Numbered from the stretch's first letter, positions 1-12,401 are shown. The stretch: DNA of 64,000 bases from Cannabis sativa (GCF_029168945.1 NC_083605.1:33059280-33123279); one strand, 5' to 3'. Notes: a model not told the origin generated them from the sequence alone. Numbers and translations: made by a program.

Positions 1-839
1 TTCTGGTTGGCATTCGGAATTCCAGTTGTAATCAATCCGGAATTTCGGTTCCCATCCGGACTTCCGGTTCACGGCTGACCTCACCTCAGGAAACGTGCTA
101 ACGGCTATAAACGGCTAGTTTTCTTTCCAACACTATATGAACTGGATTTTTCTTTCAAAAAACAAGTTGGTTGAGCATTTATTACAAACATCTAACCTAT
201 CTAAGTGAGATTAAGGAGCTTCCAAGTTTGAAATCCAAACAAACACTTTTCACACACTTTGAGCCAAAATTTGATTTTATTCATCTTAAGTGTGCTTGCT
301 TTTCACTCTAGGTTTCCATTGTATCATCATATTTCTAGAGTGATTTTAGCTTGTATATCAAACACATTTCCATATTGTGATTGAGGTGAGGTTGGCACCG
401 GTATTGTAAACAACTCGGTAATAGTGAGATTGTCACTTCAACAATCCGAGAAAGAGGTTAATAGTCCTCGGGGGTGCAAAACTATTGTAAGAGGTTTGGA
501 AATACCTTGGTGAAAATTTCCCGGTTGTAAGGGTTAGTCAAGCCCGTTAACTTGGCTCGATATTGGAACTCAAAGCTAGGTCCATAGCTTTGAAGACCAA
601 GGACGTAGGTGGCATAGCTCTACCGAAACTTGTAAAAATCTAGAGTTTGCATTTTCTAATCCTTAAACTCTTTACTTTACAAGTTTAATTATTTGTCTTA
701 ATATATTGCTTGCCATACTACTTGCTTTTACTTGATTAATTGACTAATTGCATAATTTTTTGTTGAAAGTTTTAATTTTTCGAAATTAGTTTAAATTTCC
801 AATTCACTCCCCCTCTTGGAAACATATCTTGGGCTAACA
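1..839 (+). repeat. Ty1/copia-type LTR, 3' part
   Basis: This looks like the R/U5 part of a copia LTR read on the plus strand. It has the usual mix of short phrases such as GGACGTAGGTGGCAT near 601, a T/A-rich U5, and the end block CTCCCCCTCTTGG followed by GGGCTAACA, which gives the canonical CA terminus at 839. A possible promoter box (CTATATGAAC) lies near 131. The 5' end is outside the window, so solo LTR and truncated element cannot be told apart. No primer binding site of the TGGTATCAGAGC type follows, which favours a solo LTR. If so, the base just before the LTR should repeat ATAAC (840-844). Confidence 0.6.
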
Positions 840-1452
840 ATAACATGGTGAGTTCCTTAAAACCCTCCCACTACGACAAGGTACCATGACTATCTATCTA
901 AGAACACTAAATGGTATTGTCCTCATCGGTTGTGTCAAGACAATAGAGGCAGTAGGACCATCTTATATAGAATAAGATGATAGCACACTTTGGAAACAAG
1001 ATAAAAAAATATCTTCTATACTTTATTTTTAGACTTAGTCATTTTCTTAGAAAAATAGTATTTGTTGAAACAAACACTTTCTTATCTTAATGACCATGGG
1101 ATGGTCCACCCCTAATCACTTAGAATTTCTATCAAACATGCAAATCTTAGTTAACAGTTCTAGCTTTTCTTAAGTTCGCGATCAGGACATCCATGAATCT
1201 AGTAATGGTCTACACTAAGTACACAACCATTCTATCATTCTGAAATTTTTCTATCACTAGGGTATATCCCTAGAAGGACTTAGGAAATTGCTAGTAACTA
1301 ATCATAGAACTTATACTATCATCAATATGCAAATCAAATTTTTAGGGAGGTAAGTTTGAATACAATTCAAAGTTCAACTTAATGATCTTTAAACTGCATA
1401 TCCAAATATTTCCATCCTTATCAGTTCGCAAGATCTTTAACCACTTATCTTA
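840..1452 (-). other. Decayed retroelement interior, no gene
   Basis: No open frame is visible. Short phrases resemble the 3' noncoding part of the gag-only element further right: a stretch around 1345-1400 (GAATACAATTC, then AACTGCATA) has a counterpart around 11770-11820. I take it as an older, decayed relative of that family in the same minus orientation, interrupted on the right by the CACTA element. The similarity is by eye only. Confidence 0.4.
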
Positions 1453-1909
1453 CACTACTACCATTTAGCCTTTTAGTGACACTATTTAGTGACTCGACAA
1501 AAATGCGCGTCACTAAAGAGTTAGGAGTAACTTTTAGTGACATGCACAATCAAACTCTAAATGTCTAATGTTAATCTCCTTTAATGCATGTCGCTATATA
1601 TATGGAGTGTCACTAAAAAGTAAAACCCAATTTTTTTTTTTTTATTAATTTAAAAAATGCTGGCCTATAGTGACACGCTAAGCGTGACTCAGTAAATGTG
1701 TACCAACACACATTGTCTGTCACTATATCATAATCATATATTTTTTTTTAAAAAAAAAATACAGCTGTTAATAAGGAAATAAAAAGTTAAAAAATAAACC
1801 TTATCAATTTACAACCCATAACAGTTAAATAAGTAAATAAAAAATAAAAAAAAATCAATTAAACACACATGCTAATATTAGGGTTTACAAACCTTATCAG
1901 TTTAGCCAA

Positions 1910-2220
1910 AAGAGGAGGCGCCTCTTTCTCCTCCCTAATATTCTCATTCGCCTCTTTTTCCTCTTCTCCTTTTGCGCCGCACACTGTGAACGACGAACGG
2001 TGAACAGCGGCCAAGCTCCACGGATTTGAGTTCTCCATCCTCCCAAACCCCAGTCATCACCTCGTCTTCAATCTGCCTTTCTCGCCGACGATCGAGATCC
2101 CAGGAAACCAAGGTTCTCGGCTTCTCTGGCCCCTGTTCGTGGTTGACGGAGTTTGAAGCTCGTCCGTGGTTCCGGTTCGTGGTCGCCTTTGAAGTTCTAT
2201 GGATCTCAGAGTCAATCTAA
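1910..2220 (+). other. GC-richer, gene-like stretch inside the CACTA element
   Basis: This stretch is much richer in G+C than its surroundings, with CT-rich leader-like sequence (CCTCTTTCTCCTCC) followed by CG-containing sequence (GCCGACGATCGAGATCC). It resembles the 5' UTR and start of a plant gene. The open frame here is short, about 60 codons, and has no recognisable domain. It may be a captured promoter or exon fragment, or the element's own promoter region. Confidence 0.35.
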
Positions 2221-2884
2221 AAAAATTAACGCTTTTCTTTTTCTAGTTAAAATTGTTTTTGGATATTGCTGTTAGTAGTTTCTAGTTACTACACCTGTAA
2301 ATTCAAACTCATCTCAAGGTTTTTTTCATGCCTAGATTCTGAAAATTTTGTTTATTCCTATCAATTTTAAAGTCATATATACATATATAGTCATATATTT
2401 ATTGAAAAGTTTTTTTTGAAATGTTATTTATGAAAAGATTTTTCTTTGTCAATAATCTGAAATACTATATATATATACACACACATGACAACATCAACCA
2501 CCACAACCAACATATTGAAGCCCCAAATCATGTCATTACCAGTACGAAAAAGTGGGTAGACTTGATGTCGAACATTTGGGTCTGAAATGGGAGAATGAGT
2601 GAATTTTGTAGTCATATTTTTTCATTGTATTTTGTTTATGTATTTTATTTAAATTATACTTGTATTTTCTTAATCACTTATTCTGTATTACTGCTACTAA
2701 TTATAATATAATTATTTTAGTGTATTTTTTTGGTTATTAATTTAGATGTATTTATATTACTTATATAAAAAAAAATTTTACATCAAAAATATAAAATGAT
2801 AACTTTATTACCTAAATACCACTACACGGTAAACTAAACATTTATATCTTTCATCTTTATTTTATTACTATTTTACCACATGCA

Positions 2885-3177
2885 CACTCTTCCCATCCAT
2901 CAAACATGTGTGTGACCACTATCAATCAATCAACCATCCATTATTTCCCTTTCTTTTTTTCTTCTTTTTCCTTTTATTTTCCATTTCTTTTCAGTTTTTT
3001 TTTTTTTAAAAAAAATTTAGTAACCTCCATTACACTCTTCCCATGCATCAAACATGTGTGTGACCACTATCAATCAATCAACCATCCATCATTTCCCTTT
3101 CTATTTTTTTCTTTTCTTTCCTTTTATGTTCCATTTCTTTTTAGTGTTTTTTTTTAAAAAAATTAATAACCTCCATT
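2885..3177 (+). repeat. Tandem repeat of about 148 bp, two copies
   Basis: The phrase CACTCTTCCCAT followed by CATCAAACATGTGTGTGACC begins at 2885 and again at 3033. Each copy continues through a pyrimidine-rich run and an AAAAAA tract. A partial third start (AACCTCCATTG) follows near 3168. It lies just upstream of the exon-like ORF inside the CACTA element. Confidence 0.75.
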
Positions 3178-3309
3178 GCTGAACATTCCCTCTCCACGAT
3201 CCCACCATTTTCCCTCCTCTTTGTGTTCTTCAACTTTTTTTTTAAATTCCAGTATCCGAATCCCATAATCGTTTTCCCTCTTTCTATTTCTTTCTCAATC
3301 CATATATAT

Positions 3310-3564
3310 ATGGCTATTACCTGTTCTTCATCATCTCCTTCCCCCGTTCAAAAGAAAAGCTCTAAAATGGGTTTGAAATCCTTAGCTAATAAGAACAAGG
3401 GTAAACGACCTGTTATGGAGGGGGATGACTCTGACTTTGCTCCTCCATTATCTAAGCGTGGTCGAGCTCCTCCTAAGAAGAAATCGAAGGTGGGTGCCCA
3501 AGAAAAAATGGCTCAAGATGTTGCTGAAAAAAATGATAATATTGGTGGTGGTCTTCGAACTGAG
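3310..3564 (+). CDS. Exon-like ORF of unknown function inside the CACTA element
   Basis: An ATG at 3310 opens 85 codons that end exactly at a splice donor-like GAG|GTTTGT (3564/3565). The frame runs on to 3750 but becomes hydrophobic, T-rich intron-like sequence. The encoded peptide is serine-rich at the start, then strongly basic and acidic in blocks, including KKSSK, KNKGKR and a PPKKKSK cluster that would fit a nuclear localisation signal. A TATA-like run (CATATATATATGG) overlaps the start. I do not recognise the family. It could be the first exon of a captured nuclear-protein gene or of a CACTA-encoded accessory gene. No downstream exon was found. Confidence 0.4.
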
Positions 3565-5112
3565 GTTTGTTTACCGTTTCTTTTTACTTTTGCCCTTTTT
3601 CTAGATTTTGTTGTATTTTGCATTTTTCTCAGTTTTGTGTATTTTATTTGTGCTATTCTATGTTTTCCCCCATTTTTGAAGTTTTTTCATATTCAACTTT
3701 TGTGGGTTTTGTGTTTATTGATTTCTCATTTTGTAATAGTTTTTTCATAGTTTTTTAATAGTGTAAACACCTTTTGTATGTATTTTTTTAATATGTTTTT
3801 TATATAGTTGTTTCCTGTCCATTTTTATATCATCAATGGGTAACAATGAGATTTATCATGGATGTTGATGTTCAAAGAGTTTTTCCTATATTTTAGTTTG
3901 TATATAGTTGTTTTGTAGTTTTATTATAGTTTTGCTACTTGCATATGTTATTTCATTATAAAACTAATATGCAACTATTTGCACAAAACTTACTATGTAT
4001 AACTACTATTTCTTAGTCCCCGTCAAATGAAATTCCCGCATAATATATAAACCAACATAAAACGATAATGCAACTATAAGGCAACCAAAACAAAAAATAA
4101 ACACACCTATACGTAACTGGTTGTACCTTAATTCGAATTTACTCTTCTTATTGTGTTTCTAAAAAAATATATTTATATTGAAAACCAGTAATCAATCAAA
4201 ATGCAACTGTATATCGTGTAGATGTATTATTCATGAGGTTTTTTTAAAAATTTTCACATCATACATTGTTTTGGATTTGGTGGGAGCTCCAGATCTGTTT
4301 GTTACAGATCTACATTTCATGAATATAGATTTCGATATTAGGGGGAGTTATTTTGATCGAATAAAACAGAAAACAAATGTGTAATTTCAGTTTCTTCACA
4401 GTTTTTCTGATTTTTTTCGTCATTTTCTGTTTAGATCATTGCAGGTCTTTTTTTCCAGTTGATTTCGCCAGAATTAATAGTTGTATTTTCCTCGTTTTAG
4501 TTTCATTTTGGTTGTTTTGCGGTTTTGAAACGATCGAGGTATTTTCATCTTCATGGTTCGCTCTGTACAGCTGAAGGCTTAGTGCATGTGGTATTTTTGT
4601 AAATATTTATATGTGGATTGTATAAATGTTTAATGGGCCGGCCCAAAGTATTTTTGTAATTTTTTTTTCCTTTTTTTGCATTTTTCTGTTTTTTTCCCTA
4701 TATAAAATCTGAATGTATTTATATAATGTGTAATTTAAATTGATAATTATACCTATTTAAATTCTTAATAAATCAAATTAAATATTATTTTTTTAGAAAA
4801 ATATTTAATATAGTGGCACTTTTTGTGTGTCACTATATCTCTAAAAATATTAATAAAAAATAATAATAAAAAAAAAGATACATTGACAATTCATGTGTGT
4901 GGCTGTTACCTTTTCAGTCTGACAAAACCTAATTCTATACGCCTATAGTGACACGCAGAAAGTGAATGCAAAAGGTTTCTGTGACACGTGTGAAGTGTCA
5001 CTAAAAATTATCTTTCCAGTCACCCTCATTAGTGATGCGCATTGAAGTGTCACTATACACTTTTAGAGTTACTCAATGTGTGTCACTAAAATCCAATTTT
5101 CTAGTAGTGTTA

Positions 5113-5699
5113 ATGGTTTTCACCATTTCTAGAAATTCATGAAATTTCTCATACATTTCAAATTTCTTTGCATAAGGTAAAATCTAGAGTTATCATCTTA
5201 AGAATATAACGAAAAACTCATATCCACCCCTGAATGTACATCCATATTCGAATATAGATGATCTTACTTTCAAGTGGATATAGGCATATTTCTCTTTGCA
5301 GAGAATGATCTTGTCAAAAATACTATGAATAAGATACAAATATCATAGATTTATAAATTATATTGTTGTGGTCTTTGATGACTTACGTCTAGTTACAACA
5401 AAGAGTTCTTAGAATAGTCCAAGTGGATCTTGGTCACAGAATACTAAACTCAAATTCCATGCATTAACATACAGTTTGAATCCATTAACAAAAAATGGAT
5501 ATTAATAACTTGTGAAAGTTATATTGTATTGTCCAATGTATTCTAGGAAACTGAAATAAAACTTTCTATTTAGAATCTAAAATTTAAAGTCAAAGACTTA
5601 AATTTATACCAAATATACATGAGTAATTATTCTCTCTTGGACCACCACTATTGATCTAACTCTAAATCTAAGTTTCATATAGTAAGCATATACAAGTGG
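5113..5699 (-). other. Decayed retroelement interior, no gene
   Basis: No ORF is present. The sequence continues the decayed copia-like DNA seen left of the CACTA element. Its right edge, once the solo LTR is taken out, reads ACAAGTGGGAGATTGTAAG, a polypurine tract followed by a TG, as at the 3' end of a plus-strand copia element. The solo LTR therefore landed inside an old polypurine tract. Confidence 0.4.
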
Positions 5700-7058
5700 T
5701 GTTACTAAAATTATAAACACTACGCAAGTATACGCAGTCAAGTAGTAGCTCACACAAGTGAGGTCGAACCACAGGGAATTGGATTAATTACTACTAAACT
5801 ATACCTATAATTCTATTTGGCAAATTAAAGATATTTGTGATTTAAAAGAATCAAAGTAATTCGAAAAACTTAATAACACAATTTAAAGTTAAGCAAGATG
5901 AGATGATAGGGAGGAGAATCCTGTTGTTGTCTATCCAAATTGTTAATGCCTAATTGCTATCCTATTCTTGAAGTGAATGACAGATTATAAATCAACCTAG
6001 CTCTTTTTAGATCTTCTAGGTTCTAAATCACATGTTCTCTAATTAATTCCTTAATTAAACTAACATGAAATCAGCATTAAGCGATAACCTACTTGTCACA
6101 TAAGTCATGTGAATACTCTCGTTTCACATAGAACATCGATTATCCAATTTTAGCATTCTCAATTCTCACTTTTTCAGATTTTGAATTGAGATCATAGAAC
6201 ATGCACAAGGTGATCAAGCTTACACATGGAATTAAACACAAATAAAGATAATTTCACAATCAAGAATGGAGGAATGACAATTATGCATTAACTAGGCAAA
6301 AACATTAAACAACAATCATCATCCTCCCTAAATGGAAAATTTAGTTCAGAAATAAATCCACAACCATTCCTATAGCAATATTCAACATAAAGAAATTAAA
6401 GAGGAATAGAGAAAGAAACTGTTGGTGGAATAACTCTGGATCTTCACTTTGATTTCCTCTGCTCTTCTTGCCGCTTTCTGCTGTGTTTTAGGGTTCCAAA
6501 TCGCTTCCTTTGACTTCCAATCGCAGTTTTCTATTTATAACTAATTTTTAGGGTTCGTGGGACAAAAATACCCCTGACCATACGCACGCTCACCGCGGCC
6601 AAAAGTGGTCTCGCCGCGGCCAGAAGTGCATCAAAAAAACACGTTTCTGCCTAGACTTTATGGCCGCGGCCATGGAAATCTCGCCGCGGCGAGATGGAAT
6701 TTTCTGCTTCAATCTCTTATAGTAAAATGGGCATAACTTTGTCATACAAACTCCAAATAAGCTGATTCAAGATGCGTTGGAAAGATTAAAAAGAGATCTA
6801 AAACTTTTATGTTTTGATTTTTTCCAAAATATGATCAGAAAATAGTCGAATTTAGGCTTAAAGTTTCAACTTTATTCTCTTTCAAAATTTTCTCTATTTT
6901 ATAGATCACTGTTTTCCGAAATTTATCCAATTTATACATTCCAAGTGTAGAAACCTGAAATCAAAGAAAACAAGCGTAATTCTATTCCAAAAATAATAAT
7001 AAAGAAGAAAAACAACTATAAAATGTGACCCAAAAATTAGGCTAAAAATAGCCTAACA
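5700..7058 (-). mobile_element. Solo LTR, about 1.36 kb
   Basis: The segment starts TGTTACTAAAA and ends GCCTAACA, and is bounded by the 5 bp repeat AGTGG (5695-5699 and 7059-7063). No coding sequence lies inside, so it is a solo LTR or a short LTR-only element. Orientation is inferred as minus: on that strand it starts TGTTAGGCTATTTTTAGCC, has TATAAATAG at 6539-6531, and ends with the phrase CCTGTGGTTCGACCTCAC common near the ends of plant LTRs. A cluster of GC-rich palindromes (6585-6695) and a CATAAC box follow on the plus strand. The family is not assigned. Confidence 0.8.
6585..6810 (+). repeat. GC-rich palindrome cluster plus CATAAC/GTTGGAAAG boxes
   Basis: Four CCGCGG cores occur within 110 bp. 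One is the 14 bp palindrome ATGGCCGCGGCCAT (6660-6673) and one the perfect 18 bp palindrome ATCTCGCCGCGGCGAGAT (6678-6695). About 40 bp further on comes GGGCATAACTTTG (6729-6741) and then GCGTTGGAAAGATT (6775-6788). The same order of elements is seen at about 16450-16730 and 28860-29010, in different LTR families. The function is unknown. It could be a structured RNA or enhancer module of the LTR. Confidence 0.7.
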
Positions 7059-8707
7059 AGTGGGAGATTGTAAGATCGAGGATTTATATTATTTTAGGAT
7101 AGAATATCGGGAATATAGTCATATGCACCATTCAATTTTAAAGAAGAAAATACAATGACATCATCAGATGATATATAAACTATTTATCCAATGATATACT
7201 AGTTAAGAAAATTCTAAATGAAAAAGCTAAGAGGAAAATTAAAGGATAATTTCGAATAAAATAAGAATCCAACAATGTCCCGTTTAGGCGAGAGTCAAAG
7301 TTATTCTTATTTTATAAATCTCTTCATTGTTTCATGTTGTAAACACTAATCCAAGTTATCATCTTTAAATGTAAAACTAGATGTTGTATTTACAAATACT
7401 TATCTGTCAAGATCTAACACTATTATGTTTGTCTAAGGGATGCTAATGCTTTGGGATTTGTCCCATTAAAAACAACAAGCTAAGTTAGACCAACAATGAA
7501 GACTCAAAATTAATACTACAACATTAATAACAGAAAACAACATGGTTCAATATAAATTCATACACATTAAAAAATTATCATACATTCAGCAAGTAAGAAA
7601 GACATGTGAAAATACAAAACAAACACATCTTAAATAATTTCCAAGGTTTCCAACAAACTAATACAGTGTCCCGTTTAGGCGAGAGTCAAAAATATCATTC
7701 ATTGAATAGAGTAGTGAACTCATCTAAAATGGATATCATTCTAGCAACCTTTTATTCTATCAAGACTAGAATCCGGCGTTGTCCCGTTTAGGCGAGAGTC
7801 AAGGCTATTCTATCTTATGAGCTTCCACCATTGTTTCATACCTTGTAAGTCTTACTCCTAGCAGCCACTTTAGGGTGGACGTTACTACGAATAAAATACT
7901 TACAAATAATACTTATTTTTCAAGATTCTACAATGTTAAATTGCAAATGATGTTCATCCATTAGGGATGATTACTCACTAAAACAAGAACTAAGTGGAAC
8001 TAACAACGAAGATCAAATATCCTTATAACTAAAGCTCATTATTTTAAAGAGTTGTATTTTTTCTTTTGATACTTATTTTAATTTATTTATATCAATATAT
8101 ATTTATTTAATTAAAATTACTAATTTAGATAACTCTAAATATAAATTTTAATTTAATATTTATAAAATTATACCCTAGGAAGATCTAAAAAATAAAAAAA
8201 AAATATTTTCCATCCTTAGTATAAATTTTTCAATAAATATTATGAAAATTACTTAATTTAAGTTGGTTCAAAATTAATTAAATAATTAATTTTCAATTCA
8301 AATTTAATTTTCTATAAATATATATCTAATTGAATTCGAAATCCAATGTATAATAATACATTTTTTGAAAATTACTTATTTTCAAATTAAATTAATATAT
8401 TTTAGTCTATTTATTTTATCAAATCATTAATAAAAATTACTTGATTTAAGTTGATCTAAAATTAATTAAATTAATTTTCAACTTAAATCTAATTTTCAAA
8501 ATATCTACATTTAAAAATAAATGTATTTTGAAATTAGCATGGGGAAATGATTCTTAAAATAAAATAAAATATACTCCTCAACACTGGGACAGGAAGTCGT
8601 TAACGCTTGCAAGCGAAGTCGACAAGAAACAAAAAAAAAATAATCCTTGCAGTAGAAGGACACATATAAACTTTCTATTATTTCTTTCATCATTCCAAAC
8701 ATGTCAT
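7059..8707 (-). other. Old leader-region fragments related to the gag-only element
   Basis: No gene is visible. The phrase CCCGTTTAGGCGAGAGTC occurs three times (7279, 7670, 7783), and the surroundings (TTTCCAAGGTTTCCAACAAACT, split by small changes) match the leader of the neighbouring gag-only element at about 13385-13770. The stretch from about 8040 to 8520 is extremely AT-rich, like 13780-16370. I read this as one or two older copies of the same leader, minus orientation, into which the younger element at 8708 inserted. Confidence 0.6.
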
Positions 8708-10603
8708 TGTTAGAATTTATTTTACCAGGATCTTAGATCTACTCACAAGTATATTGTTTAACACCCTAAATATGAACTTTCTAAAACGATAAAATAAACA
8801 CATATAAAGTTAAGAAAACCTTACATTGATGCAGCGGAATTAATGTCTCCTTCCACTCAGATCTCTAACCCTTGTATCCTTTCTGTCACAGAGTATTATC
8901 AAGATCTGAGCCCGAATGTCCTTCTCTTTGTGTGTGATCCTTCACAGTCTTCCAATCTATGATTGAGTTACCACTTGCTGTGTGTGGGCACTTACTCTAT
9001 CACTAAGGTTCGAAATTTATGAAGAAGAAAAGAGAGAGAGAGAGAGTGATTTCGGCCAAAGAAGAGAAAGGGAAGGCTCAGTTTTTCTGAAGAAAGAATT
9101 TTCTGACAGAAAAGCTTATGAAAAGTTATGAAAAAGTTATGTTTGACTGAGCCATCATTTTCTATTTATAGGCAACTATTAGGTTTAGGTTAGGAATTAT
9201 TTGGCATTAAAATAATGAAAATATCAATTTGAAAAACCACTATAAGTGGCCGGCCATGGTGTGTGTAATGGGCCCCACTTGGTTTTGCATTTTTCACAAA
9301 TTTTATTTCTATTTTCTCAAAAACGCCAATTTTTCAATTTTAACCATTTAAATGCCAAAACTAATTATTTAATAAAAAATAGACTATTAAATAATATTGT
9401 CATTTAATTTAATTATTAATTAGACATATAAAGTCTATTAATAAATAAATAAACCTAGAATCTCTTTATAATTTCGCCCCTGCTTAGTGAAAATTCACAA
9501 ATTAGACATAGTCTAACTTTAGAATTATAATTGATTAATCACGAATCAATTATTGAGTCTTACAAGCAGTATGTTCTCAACTAGAATGGGGACCATGGAT
9601 CTATATGCTGAGCTTCCAATAAGTGAACCGAATTTACTAAGTAAATTCCTACTTATTAATTCTTCGTTGAATCCACTCTTAGAACTTAGAATTGCACTCT
9701 CAGACTTATATAGAGCATATTATTTGTTCCACGATATAGATATGCTATCTCATTTAACCATTGTTATAATCTTATTGTGATCAAAGATCCTCTATATAGA
9801 TGATTTACATCGAGATGGGATTATTTTACCGTTCTCACCCCTCAATATATTTTGCCCCTTAAAACACTTAGCTACCTGTAAATGATGTTTAGTGATCTAA
9901 GAATTAGTCACTTAAACAAGAGCTCATCCATTTACTTCTATTTTCTAAGCTCGAAGAGAATCATCACTTGACTTCTATACACCAGTAGAAGCTATAGATT
10001 CCATATTTATATTCAGCACTCCCACTCAATCATACTATCATGTTCCCAAAATATACGTATCACCCTTTCCCAAAAGTAGGCTTAACTAATAAATCAAAGA
10101 ACATGAATAGTACTCCTGAGTTGAGCCTAAGCATATCAGGATTTAGATTCTTTTAATCTTAAGATCAACTACTGATATTGACTTGGAAAGATATAGATAA
10201 CGATAAGTTTGTAATATCTTAACTTAGTTGCAATATCGGTCCAGTCCAATGTATACTCCATACATTCGAAACTAGTATACTTTACTAATGTCCTGAAAAG
10301 AACATAACACTTACTCCAAGTGTAAGTACACATCATCGCTGATTATCACATTAGTGTAAATCCAAAACACTGATGAAACAGGGACTTAGTCTTTTGATTC
10401 ATATGATCACAATCACATTCCACTGTGTTGACGATACTGTAATTGTGAATGAACATATTATCTGGATTTAACTGATTTTGTGTGTAATAAACATATTAAA
10501 CCATTAGCATGTAAAATTCATGAAAACGTAAATCACTTCAAATTTCTTATATTGATTACTAATCAGATTGTAAAGAGTTTTATTTAGGGCATAAAACCCA
10601 ACA
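8708..10603 (-). repeat. 3' LTR of the gag-only element
   Basis: This is about 1.9 kb and begins TGTTAGAATTTATT and ends AAACCCAACA as written on the plus strand. It is collinear with the right LTR, with only scattered substitutions and small indels (for example AAGAGAGAGAGAGAGAGTG at 9028 versus a shorter run at 17225). Near 9548 it contains a 75-codon open frame without recognisable homology. That frame is repeated in the other LTR and is probably fortuitous. Confidence 0.88.
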
Positions 10604-12302
10604 AACTCCCACTTGCACTAACATAAGACAAAGTGTGCAAATAAGTCAATCTAATGTCTTGATCTTCAGATCAAGTGTAGTATATTTGAATCCACCCAAA
10701 CTTCTAGAAATTAGTTCATAAATACATTTATGAAACATCCTTTACTATATGCATTACTCATCAAGGGATAATGAAATCCTTACTGTTTTAAAGTACATCT
10801 GAATAAACAGAAGACATATCTCTCATATTTTAAAATATGGAATTGAGATAATACAATGTAAACTTTTCTTCAGTAAAATAACTTTCTGGTAATTTCGGAT
10901 TTACAAAGTTATAAGTCTTCTCTGGTAGAGCTTGAATTATTATAGAATAACTCCTCCACCCCCAAAGTAACCACCATCTCATAATTTTCGAATGAGTTTG
11001 TGAGATATAAGGATAACTGATATAGAGTTCCTTAATATCTAACATATAGATCACTTTCATAAATCTTTCTTGAATATCTTCTAATGTTCCTTATTGGATT
11101 ACATCTCAGATAGCTCCCACTCAATAGCAGATGTCTGGTTAAATAATGCATTTAACCTCTTTATTGTTTGGAGAGTTATCTAGTTGTGACTTTTGTATTA
11201 GTCTTGAAGCTTTAAGTTAAGACTAAGTCATCAACATAGCAGACTAGTATTTGAAGTGAAAAATACTTACTAGAGATTAAGTAATCAAAATTAAGATACC
11301 ATAAAATTTTATGAGGATTAAGAATTCTTAGTTCAAGTCATTCGAATAGACTGAACTAGAGTTCTTATCTTATTCTCATAATTCTAATAAGTTATATCTA
11401 TCCAGATGAATGGTTAGATTTGCTTTTCAGTAGTGTTCTTAAGTTCCTATCACAAGTGTCAACCTAATGAAGATGGGAATAGAATTTTAAAATTCTCCCA
11501 CTCAATTAAGGTAGTGTGAAACATTATCAAAGAACTTTTATAGGTATCATTATTTACTACAACAGTAAAACTAAATTGGAACATACAATCAAGATCAAGA
11601 ATTTATATTGATAATAGCTAAGTCATTATATTATTTCCATGTTTAAAGAAAATATGTGTTACATAGGGTATTGTGGAATAAACTTCACCCCTAAGTATAT
11701 AGAGATTATGATCCACCCCTAAAGGTTGTAAAGATCATGATTCTCTAAGTGTGATAGAGTTTATGTGGAGTTGAATACAATCCAGAGTTCATTAGATATA
11801 AAAGATCGTTGAACTGCATAGTTTTCTTAATTTTTCTCTACCCCTATCAGATCAAAAGATCCTTTTATTAAACAAATTCTTAATAATTGTATTAGAATTA
11901 ACAATTATTAATAAACATAGAAAAAATTTCTAGTGTTTATTTAATATAACTCTATGAAGAGTTGTAAATATTATAGAATTGGCATCAATAATAAAAACAC
12001 TTACACATACAAACATATAAATATAATGTGGTAATAGATAAAGTAAATGAAGCTCAATCTCATAAATTACAATTGGTTTGAATAGAAAATTAAAATAAAC
12101 TTTATTAATTATAAAAAAAAATGTTGAGAAAAACAGGGATAAAAATCCCTAACAAAAATTCAAAATCCAAATTGTCTTTAAACTAAAACAATTAATTCAA
12201 AATTAAATAGAAGAGCTTCATCTTCATCTGGACGAACTTCACTCTTGGTCCAGCTTTCCGATCCAACTCATGATGATAACATCTGAGTTCAAGTAGCTTG
12301 GT
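10604..12302 (-). other. 3' noncoding region of the gag-only element
   Basis: No ORF above background is present, and no reverse transcriptase, integrase or RNase H motif could be found in any frame. In a complete copia element this stretch would hold the end of pol. The polypurine tract sits at its left edge. Phrases such as CTCCCACTCAAT recur (near 11115 and 11497). Confidence 0.65.
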
Positions 12303-12401
12303 CTATAAGAAGAAGAAACAAATAAACAAAGTTAGTCCAGAATCATAAATTCAATTGGATAATAATTCACTAAAACTCTTAAAGTTTATAAAAAGAAATA
12401 C
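12303..12401 (-). other. Possible 99 bp intron at the end of gag
   Basis: Read on the minus strand, CAAG|GTATTTCTTT (exon end 12402, GT at 12401-12400) is followed by T-rich sequence ending TTTCTTCTTCTTATAG| (AG at 12304-12303). Size, AT content and polypyrimidine tract fit a plant intron. Splicing would change the last GAG residues and move the stop codon a few codons downstream of the junction. There is no transcript evidence. Confidence 0.4.

Larger units (their letters stand above)
1453..5109. mobile_element. CACTA (En/Spm) DNA transposon, non-autonomous
   Basis: The element starts CACTACTACC and ends with the complement of CACTACTAGAAAATTGG, both followed inward by TTTTAGTGACAC. The 3 bp TTA is present on both sides (1450-1452 and 5110-5112), the duplication length expected for CACTA elements. 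Subterminal zones of about 250-300 bp hold many direct and inverted copies of AGTGACAC/GTGTCACT (for example near 1473, 1528, 1607, 1668, 4832, 4945, 4996, 5047, 5086), the expected transposase binding array. No transposase ORF is visible in 3.66 kb, so it should depend on a helper. The interior carries a GC-richer UTR-like stretch (about 1910-2220), a tandem repeat and one exon-like ORF, which suggests captured host DNA. Confidence 0.88.

Noticed and set aside
7279..7801. CCCGTTTAGGCGAGAGTC repeats as a CRISPR or tRNA-like feature.
   Set aside because: Spacing is irregular, there are only two or three copies per block, no cloverleaf can be drawn, and the context is a retroelement leader.
9553..9780. 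75-codon frame in the left LTR and its 82-codon counterpart at 17726-17974.
   Set aside because: It is on the strand opposite to the element, has no homology, starts from a non-ATG codon in one copy and is present only because the LTRs are copies of one another.
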